Assembly (NCBI GenBank): GCA_023079485.1
Contig: CM041083.1
Coordinates: 59,917,847 to 59,981,846, forward strand
Direction of reading: 5' to 3'
Source: Archilochus colubris
Lineage: Eukaryota; Chordata; Aves; Apodiformes; Trochilidae
DNA: 64,000 bases
This document shows positions 11,801 to 28,400 of this stretch, piece by piece (position 1 is the first letter of the stretch; the number at the start of each line of letters is the position of its first letter). The translations under genes were made by a program, and so were the position numbers. Under the pieces are notes generated by a model. It was given only the letters and a program-made list of their open reading frames with translations. It ran no database searches and had not been told where the DNA came from.

Positions 11801-14800
11801 GCACTGGACTTTCACCTACCATGGCTGGTAACAGGTCATCTTGAGTCTTCTTGAGGCACAAGTCAAGTATTTTCTTGCTGCAGACTCCATCAGCCTTGGA
11901 TCAATGAACTGGGGAGGGCTGGCAAGAGAAGAGGTGTGATGGTAGCAACCCAAGGAGGCTTAGGTACATACAGCAGCCTAGACTGCAGTTATCCTTAGCT
12001 GCAATTTATACCTCTATTGGTAGCAATTCATTATTTTAAAAACCAGAATTAAAGAAAAAAAAGTATTTGCCCTAGTCAGGCCAAGATGGACTTCATTGGG
12101 TGGTCAGAACAAACCACAATGTGCCTAAGAGAAAGGTGGTGTTTCAAGAAGAACTGGAATGCCTGGATGAGCATCGAAAATGGGAGAGGGAGCAACATGT
12201 GTGCTCTGTGAGATCAAGTGTTACACAGCTCTAAAAGCATAACAGATGTTGTTATCTAAGTCTTTCAGCTCATATTTATCTTTGCTGTTTTTGTGATCTT
12301 GTAGAGATACCCTCTGAAAGAGAGCAATATGGTTTCCCGCTACAAGAAAGAGTTCCTGGAACTGGAAAAAATTGGTATGGGGGAGTTTGGCTCTGTCTAC
12401 AAGTGCATCAAACGCCTTGATGGATGTGTTTATGCCATCAAACGCTCCAAAAGGCCTCTGGCAGGATCCTCAGATGAGTGAGTGTGCTGGCTAGAAATTG
12501 CCAGTTAAAAATGATGGGCATGTTCTTGGGAAGTGTGATGGGGAAGGGGGAGTGTGGATCTAAAGGTATCTTCTGAGGGGTGGCATGAGCAAAAAGTGGC
12601 TGCTGTTGCTCTCACAAGTAGCAGCTGGGAGAGAGGGGGAGGTTATCCTGTTAAGACTGTGGGGTATAAATATCTGAGAAAAGTCACATGCATTGCAAAG
12701 TGAGATGACAGCTCACCTGAACTTCTCAGGTCCATCATCATATAGTTTATTTGTGGTATGTTCCTGCCCTGTAAAGCCAGCACTGCTTACATTGGTATTG
12801 ACCAGCTAGTGCTGTCCTGCATGCTGAAGTCTTTGACTATGCTTTACCTCTAACAAAATACTTGCTCAGTAATTATTTTTTTGACAGATGCTCAGCACAT
12901 TTGAGCAGGGGCAGGCTTTTCTTCAGCACCTGTTAGAGCCAGTATATCTTTGTTTAGGACTTTCTCCTGGGTTTTCAATTTTGGTTTCCCTTTCTCAAGC
13001 CAGCTGCAAACCAGGCCTCCTCGTGTGGTCCCAAGTAGCACCCTGTCACCACTGCTTTTTTCTCTATGTGCTTCTTCAGGCAGCTGGCACTGCGTGAGGT
13101 TTATGCTCACGCTGTCCTTGGGCACCACCCCCATGTTGTGCGCTACTATTCAGCCTGGGCAGAGGATGGCCACATGATTATCCAAAATGAGCACTGCAAT
13201 GGTAAGAGCTGTGACATTATGAAAGGCTGGGATCTCAGGATGGGTGCAATTACTGCCTTTTGTACTTAAATATGGGACATTCTGGGGCAAAGGCACTGGG
13301 GCTAGAGTTTCATGGGGAATCCAGTAAGGGCTCATAATATTTAGACAAAGCTCTGAATGGTACCAGTGTTTTTCAAGCAGTGGATACCCTGTAATCTGTG
13401 GGATTTTCAAAGTGTTTCTCTGAGTTGGCTGGCCTGGAAAAGTGCTCCCCCTGATGCTGCTTTGAGCAGTGTCTTGGACTGCCCAGGTAAAACCTGATAT
13501 GAGAGACATAGGAGTAGCTAACTGAAGTGCCATGCATCTTGAAAACAAACCCCTCTTAAAGAAGGGAATAATGATTTGAAGCGTGCCTACCTGGTTGTGA
13601 TGGAGGCATCTCACATCTTGGCTGGAGGAAAGAGCTCAGCAGTTACAGAGGAGCAGTGCTAAATGAGGTAAATCATGAATGGGAGTGCTGCAGGCAGGGT
13701 GGTAGAGTCTTGGGTTTGCCCTTGGCCATACCCCTGTTTGCCAAACACTGGAGAAGACACATCTGGGTACCAGAGGAGCTGAAGGCAAATATGTAGCTCC
13801 TCTTTCAACTGCTGCTGCAGTCTTGAGGCTCAAAGATGAGTGGTGAGAACTATTTGGAATAATGACTGAAAATCTGATGGAGTTAACCTGGAAATGTGAT
13901 CATTGATGCATTCCCTATGTTCTAGCAGACAAATATCAGACTAAAGTAGTGAAAAGCAGGCTGATGGGGTGAAAGACCATGGTATTTTCTAGTCTTGAAA
14001 TAGCCAAATAGTCTTGAATACCTCAATGGAGACCCACAAAATGCTAATTCTGTGTCAGACGTTGTCCTTCAATCCAAAAGTTGTTAGTGGGAGCTTAATT
14101 TCCTTACTTCAGCATTCATATGAATGCCTTCTGCCTGTAAGCATGTTAAAAGTAATTAACTTTTCCACTATTAACTTGCAGCATCAGCATCACTACCAGG
14201 TCAGCAATTTTCATGCTGCAGATTGTACTGAAGCTGCTTAGTTGTTGACAAGCAGGGAGCTGGGTGCTCTGAGGCAACAGAAAGGCTGAAGCCAAATGGT
14301 GATGTCCAGGCCTGATCACTAGAGCATAGATAGCTGGTCTGGCAGGGGTTTGACTCTACCAAGTCTGCCAAATGCTCTGGGCAATAGTTTCTACTCAGCT
14401 ATTTCAAACATGCTGCTCCAAATTGTTCTCTGGTCTCGGACTGACTGTTTTCACCTAGGAGGGAGTCTCCAAGATGTGCTGCTGGAAAATGCAAAGCTTG
14501 GCCAGTATTTCTCAGAAGCAGAGCTGAAAGACATACTGTTACAAGTCTCAATGGGGCTAAAATACATCCACAACTCTGGCCTTGTGCACCTGGATATCAA
14601 ACCTAGTAAGTATAGTGCTCTTCTCCTTGGTGGAGGGTCCTCCAAGTGAACTGCAGGGGGTAGGATCTGAAGTTGGTCCTTCTGACTGGACCTATTTCAG
14701 TGCTTCAAAGGAAAGAGGATCTTGCCCTAAGAGGTGAATGTCTTCTGAGTTCGTTGTTGTAGGGTTTTGGGGTTTTTTTCCATCTTTCCACTACTGCTGC

Positions 14801-17800
14801 TCTAAAACTGAGCCTTCTCTGTTAGTTGACAGCATTTTACTTCTCATGATCTTCATAATCCTGGCTCATCTATGGGAATGACTTTGATGCTGGTGGAGCA
14901 AGTAAGGCTGCTAATGAAGACAGGGACTTCCTTATTTGCTGCTGTCTTGTTGCACAACACTTGGCCTTCGTGTGTGAGAGCTTGAGAGAGAAGTGAATGT
15001 TTATTGTACCTATCCTGAGGGTTAAAGTTCCTGCAAAAAGTAGTAACAAGCTTTCCCCTTTGCAGCTGAGCATGGGATCGCTGGGGCAATGCTCCTCTCC
15101 ACAGTTACATAGTTCCAGCCTTATAGTGGAACTCCATTTTCCTGCTGGAATTGTACTTCAGGCTTGAGAGCCAGAAAAGTTTATTACAGTAGGATATTTT
15201 ATGCACAAGATACAATTGTCTTCTGCCAGCAGTATTGCTGAATACATGAGCTGGGCAGAAAGCAGAGGGATGGAGGGAAGAATGCATAGTTTCTCTGTCT
15301 GAAGTCTTAACTAGATTCATAGGTGGGATTTTGACAAATTTGTCAGGCTGCTGCAGTCTGCCTACTGATACAGAACTATTGCTGAACTTCACTGTCTTGC
15401 AGGTAACATCTTCATCTGTCACAAGCTGGTAGTTATGAGCCCTGATGGGCAGGAAGAGAGCGACAGTGAAGATGAATTCTCTTCTGGGGTGGTGTATAAG
15501 ATTGGTAGGTTTTAAGTCACTTTACAACTGGCTTAAAATTAGGGCTGCTTGATACAGCTCTGTCCTGCTGGCTGAAAAGACTTGCAGATGAAACTGATGG
15601 TATAGTCCTGAATTACTCTGCTGCTTACCAGAATTGATTCCTCTAAAGAGACAAGTCCATGAAAAGTCATGTGCTTGTTTCCAAGCCCAGACTCCTGAGC
15701 AGGAGCAAGCTGGGTCTCTAACTCAAATTTTTCTGTTGGTGTCCATAAAATGCAAGATTTTACTGATGGAAGAGATCTAGATTTGTTAGTGTTCCTAATC
15801 ACTTGTTCTTTGTCTCAGGTGACCTTGGCCATGTGACATCAATAACTAACCCACAGGTGGAAGAAGGAGACAGAAGGTTTTTGGCCAATGAGGTTTTGCA
15901 AGAGGTACAGCTGCTGGTGGGGTGGGGAGAGATTCACTGTTGTGCAGTCATTAATCTGGCATATTCCTTGCCTTTTCTCCTCTTCTTGTGTCTGATCTGG
16001 CTGTGAACTTAGCAAAATTAACACTTGATTAAGAGTAGTGTAGGCATGGGTCTTGTCATGTAAATACCCAATATATTTCATAAGTAACTTTATCATGAGG
16101 CAAACACAACTATTCTACTTGCAAGAGATGAATGGAACAAAACATTTTCAAGTTTGGAGGCATTTCATGTTATGCACCCAGCTGAGATTAGACTGCTGGA
16201 TGTGACTACTGTGATGCACCCAGACAAATGTCTTGTACAGCAAGTGCTGGTCAGGTAGTATGGAGAGGTGAGAGGAACAACTCACCTCTTAAACTGACTG
16301 CAGTTTTGCCACTCAGGGCTGTGAACAAAAAGGGCATCTGTATGTAACAACCAGCTTGGATGTGTTCATCACCTCAGGTATTTAAGTGACAGCATCTTTT
16401 TGTGCTGCAAGTGGATTTAGGAACTGTTAGTTCAATATATCACAGGCAATCTTTAGAACAAATTGGACATGGCTAGCTTGCTGCCTTGTGGTGAAGGCTG
16501 CAGGCATACATTTTTTGGGCCATCCTCTGGATTTGCTACACTGATCCTAATGTGAGCTGGGAGCTCCTCATGACTGGGTGAAGATGATATTAGTTACTAG
16601 TACTACCTGCTAGGGAAATTTTTATCCAAAAGAGGAGAAAAAAACTAATGGGGATGGTGAAGGCAGTCTTATACTTGTTTGATTGCTTCCACTGGCATCC
16701 CACCCCACATTTGTTCAGTCCAGCAAGACAATTCCCTCTGTGTAACTGTGTCTCTTCTCTCTGCAGCAATATTCCCACCTGCCAAAGGCAGACATCTTTG
16801 CCCTGGCACTCACAGTGGCTCTAGCGGCCGGTGCGGCCCCGCTCCCTCACAACGGGACCATGTGGCACCACATTCGCCAGGGCAATGTCCCCACCATCCC
16901 CCAGAAGCTTCCTCTTGCTTTTTTTGAGCTCCTCCAGGTGAGGAAGTAGCCTTGAGAGGGTGGAGGCTTTTTCAGTTGTGACTGAGGGAGTATTAAACTC
17001 TGAATTGCTTTGCTTTCCAGCTCATGATTCATCCTGACCCTGTGGAAAGGCCTTCTGCCACAGCTCTTACTAAACACCCAATTCTGTGTCCTTCTCGTGG
17101 AAAAGCTGTGCAGCTCCAGAAGCAGCTAAATGTGGAGAAGTGCAAGACTGCCATGCTGGAAAGGTAAGGCTGGCTTGGGTGTGAGGGGGAGAAGACATGA
17201 GCAGAACAAGTGCTGCTCACCAGGCTTGACTGTAGGATTTTTGTGCTGGGAGACCCAAGGTGCAGCAATGCCCGGTCAGATCCCATGCCTGAAGCTGGGA
17301 GGGTGATGGGGCTGTAGCAGGAACCTGTAGTGCCCTAGCAGCTGTGGTTTGCCTCTGGCTATGAGGAAATGCCTGTATTAGAGCAGGGAACTTGTATGCT
17401 GGTGTTGGAAAAGGGTGATATATGCAGCCAGTGGGCAGGTGAAGAGTTGATCCTGCACTGAGAATGGTCTAGCACCTCAGAAACATGGGGTGGTGGCAGA
17501 TGTCCTTTTTCCCCTTGTTCCTTCTCACATCGCTGTTGGCAGTAATGTTTTGAGGTGCTGGGATCTATGAATGCCCTCACCCCCTCCCCCCCCCTTAGTG
17601 CAATGGTTGGTTGGGAAATAGGTTTTCCAGTACCAGGAGAGCATATGCCCTGGGAATGCAGCAAGCACTGGGGGAAAAGGCAATGGAAAAGAAGCATGTG
17701 CCTTTATTATGTATTTCTGCTGCATGAGATGGTGCTGGTGATTCAAGTCCCACCACTCACTAATATTTGGAGCAATGGGAAAAAACAGAGCTAGCAACTC

Positions 17801-18223
17801 TTCATCCTGGTGCCATTATGTTGCTTACCTGGCTTATAGTTTACTTTTGGTATACCTTTGAAGCTGCTGTGTTCTGAAGTAGAAACTCTAGAAATACAGC
17901 AATATTTGTCACCCTCTGGGGTGAAGAGGCAACTTTCCAGCAATGCTGGAGTACCTCAGTAACCTTGTTGTGCAAGATTGTCCATAGCTTTCTTCTGTAG
18001 CTGATGGGGGATTCGTGCATGATGTGGTTTTTTTTTTCCCCCTCTTCTTCCATCTCCCCCCTACAGGGAACTTAAAGCAGCCCGCCTTGCCCAGACCCTC
18101 ATGAAGGACCAGCCCTTAGGAAGTGCCAAGTTGCAAGAGTCTGAAACCTCTTCTAAGCAAAACAGCAGACGCCTGGTGGGAGGGAAGAGCTGTCGCTCTT
18201 TTAGCTTTACTTTGGGTTACTGA
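5533..18223 (+). CDS. WEE2: WEE2, Wee1-like protein kinase 2 (whole gene, 11 coding exons, 560 aa)
   Basis: WEE2 is the oocyte Wee1-family kinase that phosphorylates Tyr15 of CDK1, holding oocytes in prophase I and acting again at metaphase II exit. The spliced frame is 1683 nt with no break. An acidic, Ser/Pro-rich N-terminal region comes first (1-112). The Wee1-family block [10 protein letters not shown] is in exon 2. The kinase domain spans about 211-482: glycine loop GMGEFGSVY at 218-226, ATP-binding Lys240, alpha-C Glu258, hinge Glu289-His290-Cys291, catalytic loop HLDIKPSN at 336-343 with Asp338, and DLG at 377-379 (Wee1 kinases have DLG for DFG). A coiled C-terminal tail ends [12 protein letters not shown]. 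Human WEE2 is 567 aa, so the length fits. The position between DENND11 and SSBP1 argues for WEE2 rather than its paralogue WEE1. Odd point: hinge Tyr is replaced by His290. Confidence 0.96.
5869..8774 (+). other. WEE2: WEE2 intron 1
   Basis: This 2.9 kb intron sits between a GTAATG donor and an ATACAG acceptor. I see no repeat family, RNA gene or extra exon in it. Confidence 0.85.
8775..8971 (+). CDS. WEE2: WEE2 coding exon 2 (residues 113-178)
   Basis: Begins [12 protein letters not shown] and contains the family block [13 protein letters not shown] just before the kinase domain. It ends with two bases of a Leu codon at a GTAAGT donor. Confidence 0.95.
8972..9815 (+). other. WEE2: WEE2 intron 2
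   Basis: Ordinary intron sequence of 844 bases between GTAAGT and TTACAG. Nothing else seen. Confidence 0.85.
9816..9864 (+). CDS. WEE2: WEE2 coding exon 3 (residues 178-194)
   Basis: A 49-base exon completing Leu178 and encoding the basic peptide [16 protein letters not shown], a probable nuclear localisation signal. It is too short to show up as an open frame by itself. The phases on both sides and the GTGAGT donor fix it. Confidence 0.92.
9865..12304 (+). other. WEE2: WEE2 intron 3
   Basis: A 2.4 kb intron. It contains short A-runs (about 10820) but no recognised repeat, RNA or exon. Confidence 0.85.
12305..12477 (+). CDS. WEE2: WEE2 coding exon 4 (residues 195-252): start of the kinase domain
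   Basis: Encodes the glycine-rich loop [11 protein letters not shown] (218-228) and the ATP-binding lysine in YAIKRS (Lys240). It ends with two bases of Glu252 at a GTGAGT donor; reading past that donor meets TGA at once. Confidence 0.95.
12478..13079 (+). other. WEE2: WEE2 intron 4
   Basis: A 602-base intron between GTGAGT and CTTCAG. Nothing else seen. Confidence 0.85.
13080..13201 (+). CDS. WEE2: WEE2 coding exon 5 (residues 252-293): alpha-C helix to hinge
   Basis: Encodes [14 protein letters not shown] with alpha-C Glu258, then [11 protein letters not shown] and the hinge region IIQNEHCNG. His290 (CAC, 13192-13194) takes the place of the Tyr I know from human WEE1 and WEE2. It ends one base into Gly293 at a GTAAGA donor. 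Confidence 0.95.
13202..14458 (+). other. WEE2: WEE2 intron 5
   Basis: A 1.26 kb intron from GTAAGA to ACCTAG. Nothing else seen. Confidence 0.85.
14459..14605 (+). CDS. WEE2: WEE2 coding exon 6 (residues 293-342): helix E and catalytic loop
   Basis: Encodes [29 protein letters not shown], and the catalytic loop VHLDIKPS with catalytic Asp338. Wee1-family kinases have this HxDIKPSN form in place of HRDLKPEN. It ends one base into Ser342 at GTAAGT. Confidence 0.95.
14606..15402 (+). other. WEE2: WEE2 intron 6
   Basis: A 797-base intron with a G/T-rich run near 14760. Nothing else seen. Confidence 0.85.
15403..15504 (+). CDS. WEE2: WEE2 coding exon 7 (residues 342-376): acidic kinase insert
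   Basis: Completes the catalytic loop (NIFICHK). It then encodes the Wee1-type insert, here with an acidic run EESDSEDEF, before VVYKIG, which leads into DLG. The insert is shorter and more acidic than in human WEE2. It ends in phase 1 at GTAGGT. Confidence 0.94.
15505..15818 (+). other. WEE2: WEE2 intron 7
   Basis: A 314-base intron. Nothing else seen. Confidence 0.85.
15819..15904 (+). CDS. WEE2: WEE2 coding exon 8 (residues 376-404): DLG motif and activation segment
   Basis: Encodes GDLGHVTSI with metal-binding Asp377, then [16 protein letters not shown], the Wee1-family substitute for the APE motif. It ends in phase 0 at GTACAG. Confidence 0.95.
15905..16766 (+). other. WEE2: WEE2 intron 8
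   Basis: An 862-base intron. Nothing else seen. Confidence 0.85.
16767..16937 (+). CDS. WEE2: WEE2 coding exon 9 (residues 405-461)
   Basis: Encodes [20 protein letters not shown] with the F-helix Asp, then [13 protein letters not shown]. The GC content is clearly higher in the middle (about 16815-16880) than in neighbouring exons. Phase 0 at both ends. Confidence 0.95.
17021..17163 (+). CDS. WEE2: WEE2 coding exon 10 (residues 462-509): end of the kinase domain
   Basis: Encodes [19 protein letters not shown], with the C-lobe Arg of subdomain XI, then the helical [17 protein letters not shown], start of the C-terminal coil. The preceding intron is only 83 bases. It ends with two bases of Arg509. 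Confidence 0.95.
17164..18066 (+). other. WEE2: WEE2 intron 10
   Basis: A 903-base intron with short poly-C (17581-17594) and poly-T (about 18027-18038) runs. The poly-T belongs to the tract before the acceptor. Confidence 0.85.
18067..18223 (+). CDS. WEE2: WEE2 last coding exon (residues 509-560) and stop
   Basis: Encodes [19 protein letters not shown] and the conserved tail [16 protein letters not shown], ending at TGA 18221-18223. The RLVGGKS element matches the human C-terminus, which supports the last exon and the frame. Confidence 0.95.
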
Positions 18224-19330
18224 ACTTTTGTGTTGTCCAAAAAACTCTGCATGCTAAATAGCCCTGTGAAAGCAAGAAGGTTTACACAGACTGATGCCCT
18301 GTATTAGTTCTCCCTGTTGTGGTTTTTGGTTCCCTCTTCAGTTATGATGCTGGTTTAGGGAAGAACGACGGTTTTACAGGTGTCAGATCATGGGATTTAG
18401 AATTGTTGTCCTCAGTCTTGTTTAATTTCTGGTGTAACTAGTCTTCCAAATGAAGAATAGCTTTGCCATACAAGGGAAAGGATGGCATTCCTTCTACTTC
18501 CCTCTTTGTTTTGTTGTGGCCTGTTATTGATGATGATTTTTGTGGTCTTAATGTTGCTTCAGAGAGGAAGAAGTGGCTGTTATGTGGAAGCAGCATCTAC
18601 AGCTGGGTCCTCATGGAAGAGAGGAGGTAGAAATGACAGTGAAATGTATGTCAGGAGGCAGACTGGTTACACAGCAGTCCTGGTGGACTTGGGATGCTAC
18701 TGGAGTGGCATTTCACTGACAGGGACAAAAAGGAAAATACTCCTGAGTTAAGGGAGCTTTACTTGTGGAAGCAGAAGGAAAACTTTCTCTGCCTTAACTT
18801 TCAGGAACAAGCACAAACCCGTGCCACTGGTTAAGCTTTTGCAGACTTGTCCCTGATGCCTGATCTTGTTTTATGTCTGTCACCAAGGATTTCTTGCCCA
18901 AAGCTGGAGAGGCAGCTGTGTGAGGAGTGCTGCTGGCAGCAGGGCTCTGTAACCCCTTCCACAGGTCCTGCTCACGGTGCGAGTGGCCTGACAGCAAGGA
19001 AGCTGGGAAGGGTTTGTTTGGGGTTGTTTTTTTGTCTGTTTCTTGGAGTTGCCTTGTAAAATGCGTGTATATTTGGTATTTATTAACCCTTCTCACTCAC
19101 TCCCACCCCCGTGGCTTGTCCCTTTCTGTGCCCTTGCCAGGGGTGTCTGGGCACAAGGGGCTGCGTGGCTGCCAGGGAGGGCAGGGCAGGGCGTGTGGTT
19201 TGCCACTCGGTTATGTTCTGATGTTTGATAAAGTTCGTTTCCCAGTGCCGGGCGGCGCGGGCGTTTAACCTGTTCAGATCCTGCCTCTGGAGAAGCGAAA
19301 CGCGCAAATAAAGATTTTAATCCTTTTACC
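18224..19330 (+). other. WEE2: WEE2 3' UTR (probable)
   Basis: No canonical AATAAA appears between the stop codon and 19307. The 3' UTR is therefore read as about 1.1 kb, ending shortly before the SSBP1 CpG island. No gene is seen inside it. Confidence 0.55.
19307..19312 (+). terminator. Polyadenylation signal AATAAA, probably of WEE2
   Basis: First canonical signal after the WEE2 stop. The GC-rich SSBP1 promoter starts within about 100 bases downstream. Confidence 0.6.
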
Positions 19331-19767
19331 TACGCCCGCCTGACTTTTTGTTTTCCCCTTTGGGCCTCCTTCCCCAGCACCTCTCACTTCCTCCCCCGTG
19401 CGACGAGGGGGTGAGGCGGGGAACTCTCTTTTTCCCGCCCCGGTTACAGAGCGGGATCGGTACCGGCCCCCCAGCCCACCCCACGCCGCCCTCTCCGGAC
19501 CTCGTCGGACCGGGCCGCGGAAGCGCCGGCGGGGCAGAGGGTCGCGCTTCCGGCCCGACCCGCTTTTCACAGTCCCCTCTCGCTTCCCTTTCCGCTTCCG
19601 GCGGACTGCGGGGCTGCGGCGGGAGAGGTGCAGAGGGCGGGGGGTCGGACGGGACCGGGCGGCGGAGGGGAGAGGGGTGTGGGTGAGGGTGGGTGCCGGC
19701 GGTGGGGTTGGGGCTCCCACTGGCGCGGCTTCAGCCCTGCTTTTCCTTCCGCAGGCGCGGCGGCGGC

Positions 19768-25024
<5,257 letters not shown>

Positions 25025-25119
25025 GGCCGTTTTTGCTTGGACCCAGGCCGTTTCATTCCTTTTGTTTTATGAAGCTTCATAATTCTGTAATCATGTGTAT
25101 TGCTGTAGTTTCTTTAAAA

Positions 25120-25129
25120 AATAAATAAA
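25120..25129 (+). terminator. SSBP1 polyadenylation signals (two overlapping AATAAA)
   Basis: AATAAATAAA lies about 95 bases after the stop codon, giving a short 3' UTR that ends near 25145. Confidence 0.85.
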
Positions 25130-25351
25130 ATGTTTGATACCTACAGGGGTATCTCTGTGTTTTGTTTTGGTTTTCCTGTGTGCTTTCTCTCTATTCATCA
25201 TCATTTTAATTTTTTTCCTTTTTTAAGAGAAAGGTAAATCAGGCAGCTATATTGAGATGGTGGATATATGAATGGAAATCACCTGTTGAACTTTCAGCCA
25301 TTTTTAAACCTTCTGCGCTTGGCTGCCTTCACCATCTCTCTTCTGTCTTCA

Positions 25352-25491
25352 CAGAATCATAGAATTGGCTGGGTTGGAAGGGACCTCAGAGATCATCAAG
25401 TCCAACCCTTGATCCACTAGCGCTGCAGTTACCAAACCATGGCACTGAGTGCCACATCCAGTCTCTTTTTAAATATCTCCAGGGACAGAGA
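25352..25491 (-). repeat. CR1 LINE 3' fragment (minus strand), young subfamily
   Basis: Only the last 140 bases of the element are present. It is almost identical to the end of the copy at 22835-23103 and stops abruptly at 25491. Confidence 0.92.
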
Positions 25492-28400
25492 GTAAAGTCT
25501 TGAGAGGCCTGACAGCCTAATCATCTTTCACTGTTCATGTCTCTCCTCTGTTCCATAGGTTTCCTTTCCCACTTCTCACTGGGTGAGGCAGTAATTTTAA
25601 ACTAGACAGTAAGTTTAAAGCAGAGCCATTGCCCGTGACTGGTGCACAGCTTGCAGCTCCTCTGTCACAGACCAGGAGGAAGCTTTCTGTGATTTCACAT
25701 TTGCATCTGCCCCTCCATGGATCATCACATTTGATTAAATCAAGTGTTGTCTTCCACCAAACCCTGTTTTGGTCATATGCTTAGATCTTTATTATGGCAT
25801 TTGACATGAACATTATCATCCCAGTATCTTCTGAGGGTGCTATGGCTGCTGCTTGCCATCAGGAGGAGCTGGAGGAGTGGCTGCCTTGGCTGTTCCTTCC
25901 CAGAGGCCCTGAGATCATGTGGAAAACGTTCCTGGTCCAGGATTCTCAGGACAATGTGGGAGTGGCATTTAGTTTGCTTTAACTTTGTTTTCTTGTCAGG
26001 AAGACTGAGAGTTACTAGTACTGCTAGTGAAAAATCACACAAGGAAAAGGAGTTTCATTCTTTTACTTGTAGGAGTGGTGACATTCCCACTGGGAATGTC
26101 AACAGGAAAGGGAAAACATTAGAGGTGACAATTTCCCGCAGTCAAAGCTGGTGGAATTTTGTATCTCATCTCTCTCAGAGTCCAGTACAGAATGTGCTTT
26201 TTTAAAGTTTTTACAGCTCTTCTCCTTTAAATAAATAAATCAATAAATCCTGGTTCTATGAACATTAAGTTCTACCAAAAAACTCTTACAGTTCAGTATC
26301 TATTTCTGGTTGAAATTCATGCTTTAACTAGCATCCTAGCCTCTGTCACTGGCATATGTGGGTGTTAGATGAGCTGGAAATGCTTAGCTACTTTCAGTGG
26401 TGCCTTTTTAAGTAGAAAGTTTGAACTTAATTCTGACTTAGTTAAATCCCTTAACCACTTTGTGTTCAATCTGAGGCTGTTGTACTACTGGGAGAAACTG
26501 TGACAGTGGACTTTTAGTAGTGACCCAAATAACAGTTTGGGTTTGGTCTGCACAAATTTTGTCTTTCAGCTGAAAGCTGTGCTTTTGTCTTAAGCTTCCT
26601 TTGTATCTAGGAGGCCTGGGGTGAGCCTGCTCAGCCTCTGTTTAGCAGCTACCTCCTTTTTCTGTGCTCTGCTGTGGTGGTGGAGCTCAACACAGCTTGT
26701 GACAGTCTCTGAGTTTGGGAGCTGGCTTTCTATCCCCAGCTCCAAGTAGAGTCAACAGCAGTGCTTCCCTTGACTGCTGCACATGGAGGGGCCAGAGCTG
26801 CCAGAACTCCTCTCAGGCTGCTGAATGGCTCATGCTAATCTCTGCCCCTGGCTCAGGATGGGGACAGAGCTAGGTGTGGGATTAGGTGCCAACAAAGAAA
26901 ATATTTGTTCAAGAACTTCCAACTTTTCTTGCTTTTCTGGTTGCTCTGTTTAAAGTTGCTCTTTAAAGACTGAATCCGCTACAGAGACAATGTGCACCTA
27001 CTTGGAGAACCTGCTGTTTGAGAAGTGATGTGTTATTTTGAGTGTCCACACTTTTGCATTAGGGTAGATTTTCACAAATTATTCTTCATTAGTAATCCAT
27101 GTAATTGCAGAAAAACAACCAGTGGCAAAGGTATGTTGTGCCTTCAGTTCCTGTGTCTGCTTTGATGTTATGGGGCAAAGTTAATCTACAACTAAGTAAT
27201 TCTGGTTCTGAAAAAATGTGGTGTGAAATCAGTGTTCCTACAGCATCTGTGTTGGCTTTTTATGTCTAGGTACTTGTTCTTTGAAGAAATGTTAAAAAAT
27301 GGAAGTGGTGTCTACTGATTTAAATACAGTGTTACCTTGTTTATAGTTAGGCAATGAGTGTTTTTCCCTGCTGTCTCTTGATGTCATTCAGCCTTTGCTT
27401 GTCTATGTTAACCTCTTGTGTAAACTGGCTTAGGCAAACTCTGCTTGCTTGCATCAACCAGGACGCTTGGAAGTGTTTGACCTTTGCAGGGAATTTATTT
27501 TGTCTTTATGGGGATCGATTGGAAGAGATAAAAATAGGTATGATTTAACTTCAAAATGACAGAGCGTTTTAACCAAGTTTTTGGAGCATTTCTTAACAGA
27601 GCTGAGACAGAGCTATTCTGGTTTGATGCACTGCTCAGTTATTTCTGTCAGTCTGGTGTAAGGTGTAGGAAACTCCCTTCTCCTCTGCTTGTTTCTGTGG
27701 CTGGTTTGAGGAAGGCACCATGGGCTTTGTGTCTGTGTCATGTGAAGAATATTTTCAAGTGTGACCTGTATTAGGGAACACAAACAATTTCCCCAACCCC
27801 ACATGACACGGGGCAGTGAGAGGACTATTTTTGTGGAATTTAAGACTTCTTTGGCTGAGGTATCTTCTCTTGCTTCTGTTTCATGACTCATACTTTCTGC
27901 AGACAGTGTAACAGGATGAATTAGGAATAACTGAGGATTTGGATTGGTACAGAATTACTAGAGCTTTTTACCACCAGTTCCCTGGCTTGGGTCCTAACCT
28001 ATCCAAAAGGCTTTCATCCTGGGGACTGCACAGGGCCTCATGTGAAGGGGGGGGTAGGTGTTTGAACCCTGTCCCAGCTCTGCTTTGAAGAACAGCAGTG
28101 CCTGTGGGAGCCTGATAAAAGCCCATGCAGAGAGAGGTCATGAATTGCAAAGGCAAGAAAACTGAATTAGTGCTTTGAGAAGTCCCTGGGTACAAGAGGT
28201 AGGGATATTTTAGTGAAGGGAACCTGTGTTTCTTCCAGTGTACCAATCATGTGGTTTTAATAGTAGGCTGCCTCCTGTACTGGTGATCCCACTTCTTCAC
28301 AAGTATTTGTGTCAGAAAAGGAATATAATGCCAGGACTGTGGGAAGAAAACTTCACTAGTCTCAAGCACGCTTTCTGTTTTTAACTCTGAAATGTCCGTG

